Assembly (NCBI GenBank): GCA_020622105.1
Contig: JAHRYP010000016.1
Location: forward strand, 1 to 58,576
Length of the DNA: 58,576 nt
From: Methylotenera sp.
Lineage (GTDB): Bacteria; Pseudomonadota; Gammaproteobacteria; Burkholderiales; Methylophilaceae
Reading direction: 5' to 3'
This document shows positions 36,164 through 45,990 of this stretch, piece by piece. The first letter of the stretch is position 1. The number at the start of each line of letters is the position of its first letter. Made by a program: the position numbers and the translations under genes. Under the pieces are notes generated by a model that was given only the letters and a program-made list of their open reading frames with translations, had not been told where the DNA came from and did no database searches.

Positions 36164-37672
36164 CTACTTGTTGACCATGGCGTTACGTCGCCATAGCAGA
36201 ATAATGGTGATGAAGCTGAATAGCACAAATGGCCAATTGCCCCAGCCTACATAGGGCGTGGTGCCGGTGTAGCCTTGTGCTGTGCCATCCAGTGTAGTCT
36301 GTACAAAGTGCGGTGCATGGGCGATAACATAGCCTTTGTGGTCAATAATGGCCGTCGCTCCGGTGTTGGTGGCACGCAGCATCATGCGGCCGGTTTCCAA
36401 TGCGCGTGCCTGGGAAAACTGCATATGCTGCTCTGCCGCGTAGGATTCGCCATACCATGCATCATTACTCACATTAACCAAAAGTGTTGCTGCCGGTAAC
36501 TGGCGAATGATTTCTTCGCCGAATACATCTTCGTAGCAGATGTTGACGGCCACTTTTTCTCCGGCAACTCGCATCGGCTGCTGATGAATGCTGCCGCGGG
36601 ACAAGTCGCTTAACGGCATATTGAGCAAGTCGCGGTAAATCCAGCCAAATACCATTTTGAATGGAATAAATTCACCGAAAGGCACTAAGTGTGATTTGCG
36701 GTAAACCGCGGTTTCAGCCGTGCCGAAACTTAATACGCTGTTGAAATATTCACCGTTCTCGCGTTCAACCATGCCGACCAGAATGTCGCCTTTATTTTTG
36801 ATTGCATGCTGCTTCATGCGCGTGATCATTTCTGGCGGCATATTGCTGGATAAAACCGGCATCGCGGTCTCTGGCATGATGATCAGTTTTGATGTGCTTT
36901 GTTCAGCCATAACAAGGTATTGGTTTAAGGTGTGCTCGGCTATTTCCGGTGCCCATTTGATAGCTTGGTCTATATTACCCTGCAACAGACTGACGCTGAC
37001 TGGCGAGTTGTCTGGTGTTGTCCATTCAACCAGCTTCAATAGTCCGCCAGTGATGATGATCGCCAGCAGGGCAGTCAATGCTCCGCGTTTGCAAGAAGCG
37101 GGCAGACCCTTGATAAACAAGCTACTCATTAGACTGGCAACCAGCACAGTGATCAATGAAACACCATAAACGCCGATTAACGGTATATAGCCTGCCAGCG
37201 GGCTTTGCGGCAGTTGGCTATAACCGATGGTAAGCCAGGGGAAACCGGTGAAGATCCAGCTTCTAACCCAGTCAGCTAGTGCCCAGAATATAGGTACTGC
37301 AATCAGAAACAGGTGTTTTTGATTAACTGAAATGCGTTTACTTAGCGCGCCAGTGGCAGCCGGAAATAGAGACATAAATGCGGCCAACAGGAATGTGCAT
37401 ATGCCAGCCATGATGGCAGGCATGCTGCCATAAGTGTGCAGGCTGATATAGATCCAGTAAAAGCCGACACCAAATAATCCCAAGCCATACATAAAGCCGA
37501 CATAAGCTGCCTGTTTAGCAGTCTCGCATGAGCGCCAGACATAAATTAAACCAACGAGCGAGACGATACTGACAGGATAAAAATAAAACGGAGCGAAACC
37601 GAGTACGCTGAGGGCGCCTAATGCTGGCAGTAAAAGCGTTTTAATGAATTGATTTTTTGTGAATAATGGCAT
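36164..37672 (-). CDS. lnt: Apolipoprotein N-acyltransferase
   Basis: A 502-aa inner-membrane enzyme that adds the third acyl chain to lipoproteins. An N-terminal bundle of about six helices is followed by a nitrilase domain with MPETAMPVL (Glu), a central Lys region (YRKSHLVPFGEF) and VNICYEDVFG (catalytic Cys), plus one C-terminal helix. The ORF is intact. It is upstream of glyQS on the same strand, 92 nt apart; corC, its usual neighbour, lies separately at 38.9 kb. Confidence 0.96.
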   Translation of the reverse strand: MPLFTKNQFIKTLLLPALGALSVLGFAPFYFYPVSIVSLVGLIYVWRSCETAKQAAYVGFMYGLGLFGVGFYWIYISLHTYGSMPAIMAGICTFLLAAFMSLFPAATGALSKRISVNQKHLFLIAVPIFWALADWVRSWIFTGFPWLTIGYSQLPQSPLAGYIPLIGVYGVSLITVLVASLMSSLFIKGLPASCKRGALTALLAIIITGGLLKLVEWTTPDNSPVSVSLLQGNIDQAIKWAPEIAEHTLNQYLVMAEQSTSKLIIMPETAMPVLSSNMPPEMITRMKQHAIKNKGDILVGMVERENGEYFNSVLSFGTAETAVYRKSHLVPFGEFIPFKMVFGWIYRDLLNMPLSDLSRGSIHQQPMRVAGEKVAVNICYEDVFGEEIIRQLPAATLLVNVSNDAWYGESYAAEQHMQFSQARALETGRMMLRATNTGATAIIDHKGYVIAHAPHFVQTTLDGTAQGYTGTTPYVGWGNWPFVLFSFITIILLWRRNAMVNK

Positions 37673-37840
37673 GGCACGAATTGTAGCTTGATATGGGTGT
37701 TGATAACAAAAAATGACAGCTTGTTTCTTATTTCTTAGCCAACGCAGTATTGATTATTTGATTGACATAACCTGGCTATAACTTCAATATTTAAGCCGTT
37801 GTAGGGAATGACCTGATAACCAATTTTAAAAAGGATTTTT

Positions 37841-38263
37841 ATGAGTATTGCATCTGAATTTAAAGCCTTTGCCTTAAGAGGCAATGTGATGGATTTGGCA
37901 GTAGGTGTCATTATTGGCGCAGCATTCGGCAAGATAGTTGATTCACTGGTGGGCGACATTATTATGCCGCTAATCGGCAAAGTCATCGGTAATGTTGATT
38001 TTACCAATATGTTTGTAGCGATGGCGCCGATTCCTGAGGGTAATGCCGGCACTTATGCAGCTTTGAAAGCAGCAGGCATACCTATGTTGGCTTATGGTAA
38101 TTTTTTAACTATCTTGATTAATTTTATTATTCTGGCGTTTGTGATTTTTATGCTGGTTAAACAGATGAACCGCTTGAAAAAAGCGGAGCCGGCACCGCCG
38201 CCTGCGCCAACAGCTGAAGATATTCTGTTACTGCGTGAAATTCGTGATGCATTGAAAAAATAA
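37841..38263 (+). CDS. mscL: Large-conductance mechanosensitive channel
   Basis: A 140-aa inner-membrane protein, the emergency valve for hypo-osmotic shock. [27 protein letters not shown] (TM1) and [25 protein letters not shown] (TM2) are characteristic. AAGGA lies 8 nt before the ATG. It stands alone between convergent terminator and divergent lnt. Confidence 0.97.
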   Translation: MSIASEFKAFALRGNVMDLAVGVIIGAAFGKIVDSLVGDIIMPLIGKVIGNVDFTNMFVAMAPIPEGNAGTYAALKAAGIPMLAYGNFLTILINFIILAFVIFMLVKQMNRLKKAEPAPPPAPTAEDILLLREIRDALKK

Positions 38264-38278
38264 TCTATCATTATCAAT

Positions 38279-38302
38279 AAAAAAGGGCCAGAAGGCCCTT
38301 TT
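38279..38302. terminator. Terminator after mscL
   Basis: An 11-bp stem, AAAAAAGGGCC and GGCCCTTTTTT around an AGAA(-like) loop lies 15 nt past the mscL stop, and is T-tailed on both strands, so it may also end the convergent minus-strand gene at 38333. Confidence 0.93.
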
Positions 38303-38332
38303 TTATTGATAATTGATGTTGCGCAAGACTGT

Positions 38333-38719
38333 TTACTTCCCCGGAACCTGATATTGCTGGGCGTTCTCTGGTCCTTCATCGCCGTTATGATTCATGAACG
38401 CGACCATCACTACTTTGTCATCAATAAAGTCGAGTTCGGTGGTCTCGTAATAAGTACCATCCGCTGCGGTATTAATAAAATGATATTGCCAGATCGAAGC
38501 CACGATTTTTCCGGTGGTTTTGATTTTTACATCATCTGCCTTTGCCGGTTCGCCGAACTGCGCGATGATCTGCGCTTTTGTGAACTTGTTAATTGAGTTC
38601 ACAAAATCCTGCTCAAGCGTTGGAATTTCGTTGTTGTTACTTGGTGATTCTTCTGCAACCGCAGCCTGTATGAAACATGCTTGCAAAATTGCTAGATAAA
38701 AATAGACTATATATTTCAT
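38333..38719 (-). CDS. Small secreted protein, possibly SmpA/BamE-like fold
   Basis: A 128-aa protein. A signal peptide (MKYIVYFYLAILQACFIQAAVA) is followed by FTKAQIIAQFGEPAKADDVKIKTTGK-type text that resembles the start of SmpA/OmlA domains, then a strand-rich region ending QYQVPGK. Start at 38719 has GGAG 8 nt upstream; 38731 is a possible alternative. No lipobox cysteine before a clear cleavage point, though Cys 15 is in the hydrophobic core. Function unknown. Confidence 0.7.
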   Translation of the reverse strand: MKYIVYFYLAILQACFIQAAVAEESPSNNNEIPTLEQDFVNSINKFTKAQIIAQFGEPAKADDVKIKTTGKIVASIWQYHFINTAADGTYYETTELDFIDDKVVMVAFMNHNGDEGPENAQQYQVPGK

Positions 38720-38852
38720 TACAGGCTCCAATACGGTTTATTGAAAGACATAAATATTTGAATTTATTACTTTCTATGAACATATGGATAACAATTTAGT
38801 TCCAACTTTTTTCACATGCTGAATCTGCGCTATCGGAGCCTGGGTGTGTGCG

Positions 38853-39698
38853 TTATTCCTTATTCTCTTCAATCGCTTGCGGTAATACTTCTACTAGCAT
38901 GCTGTGCAGGCGGCGGCTATCGGCACGCAGGATTTTTACGTGCAAACCGTTAAACGCAATTTCATCATTACGTTTCGGCAAATGCCCAAATTGACTAACA
39001 ACCAGTCCACCTATCGTTGAGAACTCTTCGTCACTAAGCTTGGTGCCGATAATTTCGTTAAAATCGGCAATTTCAGTGAGCGCTTTAACGCGATACTGAC
39101 CATCAGCATTTTGAATGATGTTGTCTTCATCTTCATCGTAGTCGTATTCGTCTTCGATATCGCCGACAATCTGTTCCAGCACATCTTCAATTGTCACCAT
39201 GCCAGCTACGCCGCCGTATTCATCTACTACAATCGCAATATGGTTGCGGTTGCTGCGAAACTCTTTCAGCAACACATTCAGGCGTTTCGCTTCAGGAATG
39301 AACACTGCTGGGCGCAGCATGTCCCGTACTTCAAACTCTTCGCCTGCATAGTAACGCAGCAAATCTTTAGCCAGTAAAATACCGATGACATCGTTTTTGT
39401 TGTCTTCAATGACAGGGAAGCGCGAGTGTGCCGTTTCAATCACGTGCGGGATGAATACTTCAGGCGGGTCGGTAATGTCGATAACATCCATCTGTGAGCG
39501 CGGAATCATGATGTCGCGCACCTGCATTTCACTCACTTGTAATACGCCTTCAATCATGGCGAGTGAGTCTGCATCCATCAGGTTGTTTTCGTAGGCGCTG
39601 TGCAGCAGTTCTACAAGCTGTTCGCGATCTTCAGGTTCGCGAAGTAAGAAATGACTTAAACGTTCTAATAAACCAGGTTTTTCCGAGTCGGCGGCCAT
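38853..39698 (-). CDS. corC: CorC/HlyC family CBS-domain protein
   Basis: A 281-aa soluble protein with two CBS domains (VRDIMIPRSQMDVI about residue 60; RSNRNHIAIVVDEYGGVAGMVTIEDVLEQIVGDIEDEYD) and the C-terminal transporter-associated CorC domain (EFSTIGGLVVSQFGHLPKRND). Classically linked to Mg2+/Co2+ efflux; here beside ybeY and phoH as in E. coli. It abuts the ybeY stop (38853-39698, 39699) with no gap. Confidence 0.95.
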   Translation of the reverse strand: MAADSEKPGLLERLSHFLLREPEDREQLVELLHSAYENNLMDADSLAMIEGVLQVSEMQVRDIMIPRSQMDVIDITDPPEVFIPHVIETAHSRFPVIEDNKNDVIGILLAKDLLRYYAGEEFEVRDMLRPAVFIPEAKRLNVLLKEFRSNRNHIAIVVDEYGGVAGMVTIEDVLEQIVGDIEDEYDYDEDEDNIIQNADGQYRVKALTEIADFNEIIGTKLSDEEFSTIGGLVVSQFGHLPKRNDEIAFNGLHVKILRADSRRLHSMLVEVLPQAIEENKE

Positions 39699-40145
39699 TT
39701 AGGCACCCTCTGTAATGAGATAAGGCGAAGCATACCCTAATTTTGTGACAATTGCAGTCTCCAGCCCTTCCATAAGCTCAGCTTGTGCATCGGTTTCGTG
39801 GTCGTAGCCGTGCAGGTGCAGAATGCCATGCACGGTTAAATGTGCATAATGTGCGAGCAAGTCTTTATGCTGCTCTTGTGCTTCTTTTGCTACTACCGGC
39901 GCACAGATGATGATGTCGCCCATCAGGTGCGGTTCCTCTGTGAGCGGGAATGTCAGCACGTTGGTCGCGTAATCCTTATTACGATAATCACGGTTGAGCG
40001 CGCGTCCTTCTGTTTCATCTACGATGCGGATAGTCACTTCAGTATCGACGCGTAGTGCTGCCTTTGCCCATTTGCGGAACTGGGCGGGCGTAGGCAGGTT
40101 GTTAGCGTCGCTCGCGAATTGAATGCTGGCGTGCAGTTTAGGCAT
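39699..40145 (-). CDS. ybeY: Endoribonuclease YbeY
   Basis: A 148-aa zinc endonuclease for 16S rRNA maturation and ribosome quality control. The zinc motif HLTVHGILHLHGYDHE, RDYRNKDYATNVLTFP and MGDIIICAPVV are all seen. Its stop abuts corC and it follows the psiE-like gene by 5 nt. Confidence 0.96.
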   Translation of the reverse strand: MPKLHASIQFASDANNLPTPAQFRKWAKAALRVDTEVTIRIVDETEGRALNRDYRNKDYATNVLTFPLTEEPHLMGDIIICAPVVAKEAQEQHKDLLAHYAHLTVHGILHLHGYDHETDAQAELMEGLETAIVTKLGYASPYLITEGA

Positions 40146-40150
40146 GATGC

Positions 40151-40579
40151 TTACTTATCTATTTTGGATTGCAGGTCGGTGCCATCGGTGTAGGGGAAAC
40201 GCACATGCCCGTAACGCACGATCAGAATCGATATGGAAATGAGCAGGATTGAGCCTGACAGGGCAAACATCGTCATCGCATCCAGTTCTTTGATATCCAG
40301 TACCAGAAAGCGTGCCAAAGCAATAATGCCGATATACAGTGGATACCTGACCGGCAGTGTGCCTGCGCTCAGGTAGTGATTGAGCATGGTCATCACTTCC
40401 AGATACAGGAACAGCAGCAGAATGTCACCGACGGTAATCGTACGCGCCTGCCATATGTGTCCAACAGCTTGAAACACAGCAAACACCGTCGCCAAGCCGA
40501 TAATGATGAGTACGGATTGCTCAACAACACCTAGAATACGTTGCATTAACTTGGTGAATCTAAATCTATCAGGTGACAT
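40151..40579 (-). CDS. psiE: PsiE family membrane protein
   Basis: A 142-aa protein with four hydrophobic segments (LIIIGLATVFAVF, ILLLFLYLEVMTML, LYIGIIALARFLVLDIKE, SGSILLISISILIV). This fits the phosphate-starvation-inducible PsiE family; role unknown. It is inserted between phoH and ybeY, which are adjacent in many genomes. No Pho box was recognised. Confidence 0.85.
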   Translation of the reverse strand: MSPDRFRFTKLMQRILGVVEQSVLIIIGLATVFAVFQAVGHIWQARTITVGDILLLFLYLEVMTMLNHYLSAGTLPVRYPLYIGIIALARFLVLDIKELDAMTMFALSGSILLISISILIVRYGHVRFPYTDGTDLQSKIDK

Positions 40580-40607
40580 TTTTCTGCCCTATATAAAAAG
40601 TTTATTT

Positions 40608-41558
40608 TTAATCCCTGTGATTTTGCTCATAATTTTCATAAGCATTCACAATCTTCTGTACCAATGGGTGACGCACAACATCGCCTGACAAAAAGTGCGT
40701 CATGGCAATGCCTTTGATATCTTTTAACACTTTTTGTGCTTCTACGAGGCCGCTTTTCTGGTGGCGCTGCAAGTCGATCTGCGTCACATCACCAGTAATC
40801 ACAGCTTTGGTGCCAAAGCCGATACGTGTTAAAAACATCTTCATCTGTTCGGGCGTAGTGTTCTGTGCCTCATCCAGAATAATAAAGCTCTGGTTCAAAG
40901 TACGGCCGCGCATGTAGGCTAATGGTGCAACCTCAATTGCGCCGCGCTCGAACATTTTATTGACGGTATCGTAACCAGCCAGATCGTATAACGCATCATA
41001 CAAGGGGCGCAGATATGGGTCTACCTTCTGGTTTAAATCACCGGGTAAAAACCCTAAGCGCTCACCGGCTTCAACCGCTGGACGTACGAGCACGATACGT
41101 TTAACGCGATCGCGTGTCATCGCATCTACTGCACTGGCAACCGCAAGATAAGTTTTACCGGTACCGGCCGGGCCAATGCCAAAAGTGATGTCATGATCCT
41201 GAATCTGTTGTAAATAAGCCACTTGGCGAGGCGTGCGGCCATGCAGGTCGCCACGCCGCGTCATGAGTACAGGCATGGCGCTAGAGGCCACATCCTCAGG
41301 TCTCAGTTTGTCGATTTCTACCAGGCCGAGTTGAATATCTTCCAGTTCAATCGGTTTTTTGGCGCGGATGTAAAAGTTTTCAATCAGCTGCGCCGCAAGG
41401 CGAGTATTGTCGAGCTTGCCGCTGATGTTAAACGTACCACCGCGGCGGTTAATGTTGACCTCCAGCGCGGTTTCAATTTGTTTGATGTTTTCATCCAGCG
41501 CGCCGCACAGGTTGGCAAGGCGGGCGTTGTCTTCGGGCTGTAGTGTAAATTCCATCAT
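40608..41558 (-). CDS. ybeZ: PhoH-like ATPase (YbeZ)
   Basis: A 316-aa cytoplasmic P-loop ATPase. FGIGPAGTGKTYLAVASAVD (Walker A), ILDEAQNTTPEQMKMFLTR (Walker B) and an N-terminal KH-like region. Partner of YbeY in RNA metabolism. Two consecutive ATGs occur at the start. It follows miaB by 7 nt; miaB-ybeZ-psiE-ybeY-corC form one direction of transcription. Confidence 0.96.
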   Translation of the reverse strand: MMEFTLQPEDNARLANLCGALDENIKQIETALEVNINRRGGTFNISGKLDNTRLAAQLIENFYIRAKKPIELEDIQLGLVEIDKLRPEDVASSAMPVLMTRRGDLHGRTPRQVAYLQQIQDHDITFGIGPAGTGKTYLAVASAVDAMTRDRVKRIVLVRPAVEAGERLGFLPGDLNQKVDPYLRPLYDALYDLAGYDTVNKMFERGAIEVAPLAYMRGRTLNQSFIILDEAQNTTPEQMKMFLTRIGFGTKAVITGDVTQIDLQRHQKSGLVEAQKVLKDIKGIAMTHFLSGDVVRHPLVQKIVNAYENYEQNHRD

Positions 41559-41565
41559 AGGTACC

Positions 41566-42939
41566 TTAAATTATTTCGCCAGAAACTATTGCACCAGCTA
41601 AGCGTCGCGGATTGCTCACATCAGTGATACGTACATTCACAAACTGATGTTTCAGGCTGACATCGCCTGTAATATCTACCACACGGCCATTATCAGTTTT
41701 GCCGGCCAGTAGCGTGTTGTCTTTCCACGATGGGCCTTCAATCAGCACGCGCTGTACAGTGCCTAGCATCGCTTCTGAAATCGCTTTGGCCTGTGCTTCG
41801 TTAATTGCCTGTAATTTGCTCAGGCGTTCAAGTTTTACTTGATCCGGCGTTTCGTCATTAAGGAATGAGGCTGGTGTGCCTGGACGCGGGCTGTATAAAA
41901 AACTGAAGCTTGCGTCAAAACCCACATCGGCCATCAGTTTTACTGTGGCTTCAAAATCTGCTTCGGTTTCACCGGGGAAGCCGACAATAAAGTCTGAAGT
42001 AAATGTGAGGGCAGGGTTCGCCGCACGTAGTTTACGAATGATGGATTTATATTGCAGTGCGGTGTAGTTGCGCTTCATGGCCATCAGTATGCGGTCGCTG
42101 CCTGCCTGCACTGGTAGGTGTAATTGCGCTGCCAGTTTCGGAACGCTGGCAAAGCAGGCAATCAGGCGCTCATTCATTTCGTTAGGATGGCTGGTAGTAA
42201 AGCGGATACGCTCGATTTGCGGGATTTCGGCAATGGTTTCAATCAGCATCGCTAAATCCGCGTCAACACCTTCGTATTCAGTACGGTAAGCGTTCACATT
42301 CTGGCCAAGCAGCGTGATTTCCTTAATGCCCTGTTCAGCCAGTTGTACGGCCTCAGTCAAAATGTCAGCAAAAGGACGCGATACTTCTTCGCCACGCGTG
42401 TAGGGCACTACGCAGAAGCTGCAATATTTGCTGCAGCCTTCCATGATGCTTAAAAATGCGGATGCACCTTCTACACGCGGTGGCGGCAGATGATCGAACT
42501 TTTCAATTTCAGGGAAGCTGATATCAACCTGAGATTTACCGCTGGACTGACTATTTTTAATCATGTCCGGCAGGCGATGCAGTGTCTGCGGGCCGAATAC
42601 AATATCCACATAAGGTGCGCGTTTAATAATGTTGTCACCTTCCTGCGAAGCCACGCAACCGCCTACGCCGATGACCAGGTTCGGGTTTTTTTCCTTGAGT
42701 GGAATAAAGCGTCCGAGATGGCTGTAGACTTTATCTTCTGCTTTTTCACGCACTGAGCAGGTGTTGAGCAGAATCACATCGGCATCTTCCGGCGTAAGGG
42801 TTTCTACCATGCCATCCGAAGATGACAACATGTCGGCCATACGCGATGAATCGTACTCATTCATCTGGCAGCCAAATGTTTTGATGAATACTTTTTTAGG
42901 AGCGGATTTCTTGGGAGTGTTCAAAGTCTTAACCAACAT
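41566..42939 (-). CDS. miaB: tRNA-2-methylthio-N6-dimethylallyladenosine synthase
   Basis: Radical SAM methylthiotransferase modifying A37. UPF0004 domain ([15 protein letters not shown] and [13 protein letters not shown]), SAM cluster [14 protein letters not shown], and a C-terminal TRAM domain. The start at [11 protein letters not shown] (42939) gives the family N-terminus; an earlier ATG at 42993 adds 18 residues without similarity. It is divergent from cysG (98 nt). Confidence 0.97.
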   Translation of the reverse strand: MLVKTLNTPKKSAPKKVFIKTFGCQMNEYDSSRMADMLSSSDGMVETLTPEDADVILLNTCSVREKAEDKVYSHLGRFIPLKEKNPNLVIGVGGCVASQEGDNIIKRAPYVDIVFGPQTLHRLPDMIKNSQSSGKSQVDISFPEIEKFDHLPPPRVEGASAFLSIMEGCSKYCSFCVVPYTRGEEVSRPFADILTEAVQLAEQGIKEITLLGQNVNAYRTEYEGVDADLAMLIETIAEIPQIERIRFTTSHPNEMNERLIACFASVPKLAAQLHLPVQAGSDRILMAMKRNYTALQYKSIIRKLRAANPALTFTSDFIVGFPGETEADFEATVKLMADVGFDASFSFLYSPRPGTPASFLNDETPDQVKLERLSKLQAINEAQAKAISEAMLGTVQRVLIEGPSWKDNTLLAGKTDNGRVVDITGDVSLKHQFVNVRITDVSNPRRLAGAIVSGEII

Positions 42940-43036
42940 GCAAAACGTAATTTTAGCGCATTTGGGCAAACGCCTCACGCAAAGTTGTTGCATGCAAGGT
43001 AAAATAAGCTAAACATTTATTCGAGTTGCTATATAT

Positions 43037-44431
43037 ATGCAGGCATTACCCATTTTTTTCAATATTACCAATCGCTTATGCATCGTGATCGGCGGTGGTG
43101 ATGTGGCAACGCGCAAGGTCAGCATGTTACTTAAAGCCAATGCTGCCATTACCTTGGTTTCGCCAGAAATCTGTCATGAGCTGCAGGCGCTTGCAGATGC
43201 CGGCCGCATTAAATTTATACATGCATCGTATGTTGCAGCTCAGCTTGAAGGTGCCTGTATGGTGGTTGCCGCTACAGATGACGAGGCCGTGAACGAGGCC
43301 GTTTCTCGCGATGCCAAAGCCTTGAATATTCCAGTCAATGTAGTGGATGCGCCGGATTTGTGTACTTTTACCATGGGCTCCATTATTGATCGCAGCCCGA
43401 TTGTGATTGCCGTGTCGAGTGAGGGTAATGCGCCGGTGCTGGCGCGCTACATTCGTACCAAGATCGAGACCATGCTGCCGGCCGGGTATGGGCGTATTGC
43501 CGGGATTGCCGGTGAGTTTCGCGATAAAGTAAAAGCGAAGTTCGCGACGACGCAGGAGCGCCGCCGTTTTTGGGAAGATGCATTTCAGGGACCTGTAGTT
43601 GAGCGTGTGCTGGCAGGACAAGAGCAGGCAGCGCGTGATTTATTGCAGGATTTAATTGATAACAAAGACAAGTCTGCGAGTAAAGGTGAAGTGTTTCTGG
43701 TCGGTGGCGGCCCGGGCGACCCGGATTTGCTTACATTCCGTGCCTTGCGCCTGATGCAGCAGTGCGATGTTTGTGTGTATGACAAGCTCGTTAGCACCGA
43801 GGTCATGGAACTGGTGCGACGTGATGCTGAACTGATCTATGTTGGCAAAGCGCGTGACCAGCACACCATGCCGCAGGAAGAAATCAATGAATTACTCGCC
43901 AGATTGGCGTTGCAGGGTAAGCGCGTACTGCGTCTGAAAGGCGGTGACCCGTTCATTTTCGGCCGTGGCGGTGAGGAGATTGAAACACTGATGCAGCATG
44001 GGGTTCCGTTCCAGGTTGTGCCCGGCATTACCGCGGCGAACGGCGTTTCCAGCTACGCGGGTATTCCTTTAACGCATCGTGACTACTCACAAGCCTGTCT
44101 GTTCATTACCGGGCACCTCAAAGATGGCACTCTGGATCTGGACTGGGCGTCAATGGCGCGTCCAAAACAGACCGTAGTGATTTACATGGGTTTGGTTGGT
44201 TTGGCGCAGATCTGTGAAAAACTGATTGAACATGGAGTATCGCCTGATATGCCAGCGGCTGTGGTGCAGCAGGGGACTACACAGAGGCAGAAAGTGGTCA
44301 CTGCAACCTTGCATGATTTAGCTGAGAAAGTGGCAGAAGCCAACATTAAAGCACCATGTTTGACGATTATTGGCGAGGTTGTTCACTTGCGTGAAAAACT
44401 GAACTGGTTTGAGCCGGGTGCAGGTGCGTGA
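43037..44431 (+). CDS. cysG: Siroheme synthase (multifunctional CysG)
   Basis: A 464-aa cytoplasmic enzyme. The N-terminal Met8-like dehydrogenase/chelatase (LCIVIGGGDVATRKVSML) runs to about residue 210. The C-terminal SAM-dependent uroporphyrinogen III methyltransferase starts VFLVGGGPGDPDLLT and includes FIFGRGGEE and VPGITAANG. Siroheme serves sulfite and nitrite reductases, none of which is in this window. Monocistronic. Confidence 0.97.
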   Translation: MQALPIFFNITNRLCIVIGGGDVATRKVSMLLKANAAITLVSPEICHELQALADAGRIKFIHASYVAAQLEGACMVVAATDDEAVNEAVSRDAKALNIPVNVVDAPDLCTFTMGSIIDRSPIVIAVSSEGNAPVLARYIRTKIETMLPAGYGRIAGIAGEFRDKVKAKFATTQERRRFWEDAFQGPVVERVLAGQEQAARDLLQDLIDNKDKSASKGEVFLVGGGPGDPDLLTFRALRLMQQCDVCVYDKLVSTEVMELVRRDAELIYVGKARDQHTMPQEEINELLARLALQGKRVLRLKGGDPFIFGRGGEEIETLMQHGVPFQVVPGITAANGVSSYAGIPLTHRDYSQACLFITGHLKDGTLDLDWASMARPKQTVVIYMGLVGLAQICEKLIEHGVSPDMPAAVVQQGTTQRQKVVTATLHDLAEKVAEANIKAPCLTIIGEVVHLREKLNWFEPGAGA

Positions 44432-44580
44432 TGCTACAAATCTTACTTTACACTGAGTGGTATGGATTTATGCCACTCTAAATATAGTGAACGCCAGCTT
44501 GTACATAGCAGACATCAGTAAGCGGGATTGTAAAGACTGAATATTGTGCTTTGCGTTTTTTATTTCTGGCTTACAAGAAG

Positions 44581-45891
44581 TCAGGAATTTTTAATTGGGA
44601 TACTTAATCTTGCTTCCAAACCGCCTTCGGGCCGATTAATCAGTTCTAGCGTACCCTGATGTAATTTTGCGATGCGTTCGGCAATTGCCAGACCTAGCCC
44701 ACTTCCGCCGACATTGCTGCGCGCTTTATCAAGGCGTTCAAAAGGACGCAAAATCTTTTTAAGGTGTGTTTCCGGTATGCCGGGGCCGTTGTCGAATACG
44801 CTGATCACAATATTATCAGCTTCGATTCTGCTGGCAACGCGGACCTGTCCGCCACCGTAGGCGTAAGCGTTGCCTACCAGATTATCCAGCAGGCGCTGCA
44901 TTGCCAGCGGTTTGATAGGAACCGAGTAGGTAGGTGCTAACTGAATCACTAAATCACGCCCTGCTCTTGCTTGGCGGTCATGCAGCGCTTGCAGCAGGGT
45001 GTTGATATCTATCATTTGAATGTGTTCACCTTCTGCACCACGCACAAAGTCCAGAAACTGATTGATGATGTTATCCATATCGGCAATATCTTCAACCATT
45101 CCATGCTTAAGGTAGCCGCAGTCCTGATCCGGCAGCATTTCTACGGCTAGACGCAAGCGCGCTAGAGGCGTGCGGATATCATGTGAAACTCCTGCTAGAA
45201 TCAGTGTTCTCTCGGCATCCAGTTCAGCTAAGGAGTCAGCCATTTTGTTAAATGTGCTGCTTACTTCCCGTAGTTCTGTCACGCTGTCTTCAGGCAATTT
45301 TTCCGGTTGCTCGCCGTTACGTAGCCTATTCGCTGCTTTTACAAGCAAATTCAGCGGTCTGTTAATACGTGCCGCAAGTAAATAACCGCCTGCAAGTGAA
45401 AGCGCCAGCACCAGAGCCCCCCAGCCTAGCCATTGCCAAGGGAAGGGGCGTTCTACATGGATGCGGGGAATCACTACCCAGAAGTCATCCTGACCAATAC
45501 CAAAGCTTACCCAGAGCCCCTCAATACCATAATGTTTGACAGTAATGATAGTCTCTACACCTAGGCGCTCTCGTATTTTTTCTGCCACCATTAAAATGAA
45601 CGGGTCATCTGGCAACGGCTCGATTTCTTCCATGAAGTCTGCGTAATAAATACGCACACCTTCTTTGCCAGTGAGTTCTGATAATAATGCCAGTCGCAGG
45701 TTCTCCTGCGAAGCAATGAGTGAGGCGCGCGTGTAGTTGACGACAGTCACTGCCTGCAATGCTGTAGCTTCGGCACGTGGTTCGCGCTCAAAATATTCAA
45801 ATATTTTTAGGGAGGCGAATTGACCTATCGCCAGTAAAACGGCGATAAGCAGCATGATTCTGGCAAGCAGGGTTTTGGGTAAAAGTCGCAA
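44581..45891 (-). CDS. envZ: EnvZ-type sensor histidine kinase
   Basis: A 436-aa inner-membrane kinase. TM1 (about 10-30), periplasmic domain, TM2 (about 155-172), HAMP, then HisKA GVSHDIRTPLARLRLAVEM (phospho-accepting His), HATPase DNLVGNAYAYGGG, FDNGPGIPE and GGSGLGLAIAERI. Located downstream of the OmpR regulator with a 99-nt gap holding an 8-bp inverted repeat. EnvZ assignment rests on domain order and the adjoining OmpR; it may sense osmolarity or another envelope cue. Confidence 0.92.
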   Translation of the reverse strand: MRLLPKTLLARIMLLIAVLLAIGQFASLKIFEYFEREPRAEATALQAVTVVNYTRASLIASQENLRLALLSELTGKEGVRIYYADFMEEIEPLPDDPFILMVAEKIRERLGVETIITVKHYGIEGLWVSFGIGQDDFWVVIPRIHVERPFPWQWLGWGALVLALSLAGGYLLAARINRPLNLLVKAANRLRNGEQPEKLPEDSVTELREVSSTFNKMADSLAELDAERTLILAGVSHDIRTPLARLRLAVEMLPDQDCGYLKHGMVEDIADMDNIINQFLDFVRGAEGEHIQMIDINTLLQALHDRQARAGRDLVIQLAPTYSVPIKPLAMQRLLDNLVGNAYAYGGGQVRVASRIEADNIVISVFDNGPGIPETHLKKILRPFERLDKARSNVGGSGLGLAIAERIAKLHQGTLELINRPEGGLEARLSIPIKNS

Positions 45892-45954
45892 TGATCAACC
45901 TGAAAAAACGTTGGTTATTAATTTGATTACACGTGTTGGTTACATAGTATGCAA

Positions 45955-45977
45955 CATTCAATATCAAAAATTGAATG
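45955..45977. other. Inverted repeat in the ompR-envZ gap
   Basis: CATTCAAT, 7-nt loop, ATTGAATG lies 14 nt after the ompR stop. It could be a weak attenuating hairpin between the two cistrons or a processing site. The stem is only 8 bp with no T-run. Confidence 0.4.
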
Positions 45978-45990
45978 TCAGTGTTAGCCT

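Noticed and set aside
44455-44478. Hairpin downstream of cysG as a terminator
   Set aside because: GAGTGG/CCACTC is only 6 bp with a 12-nt loop and has no following T-run.
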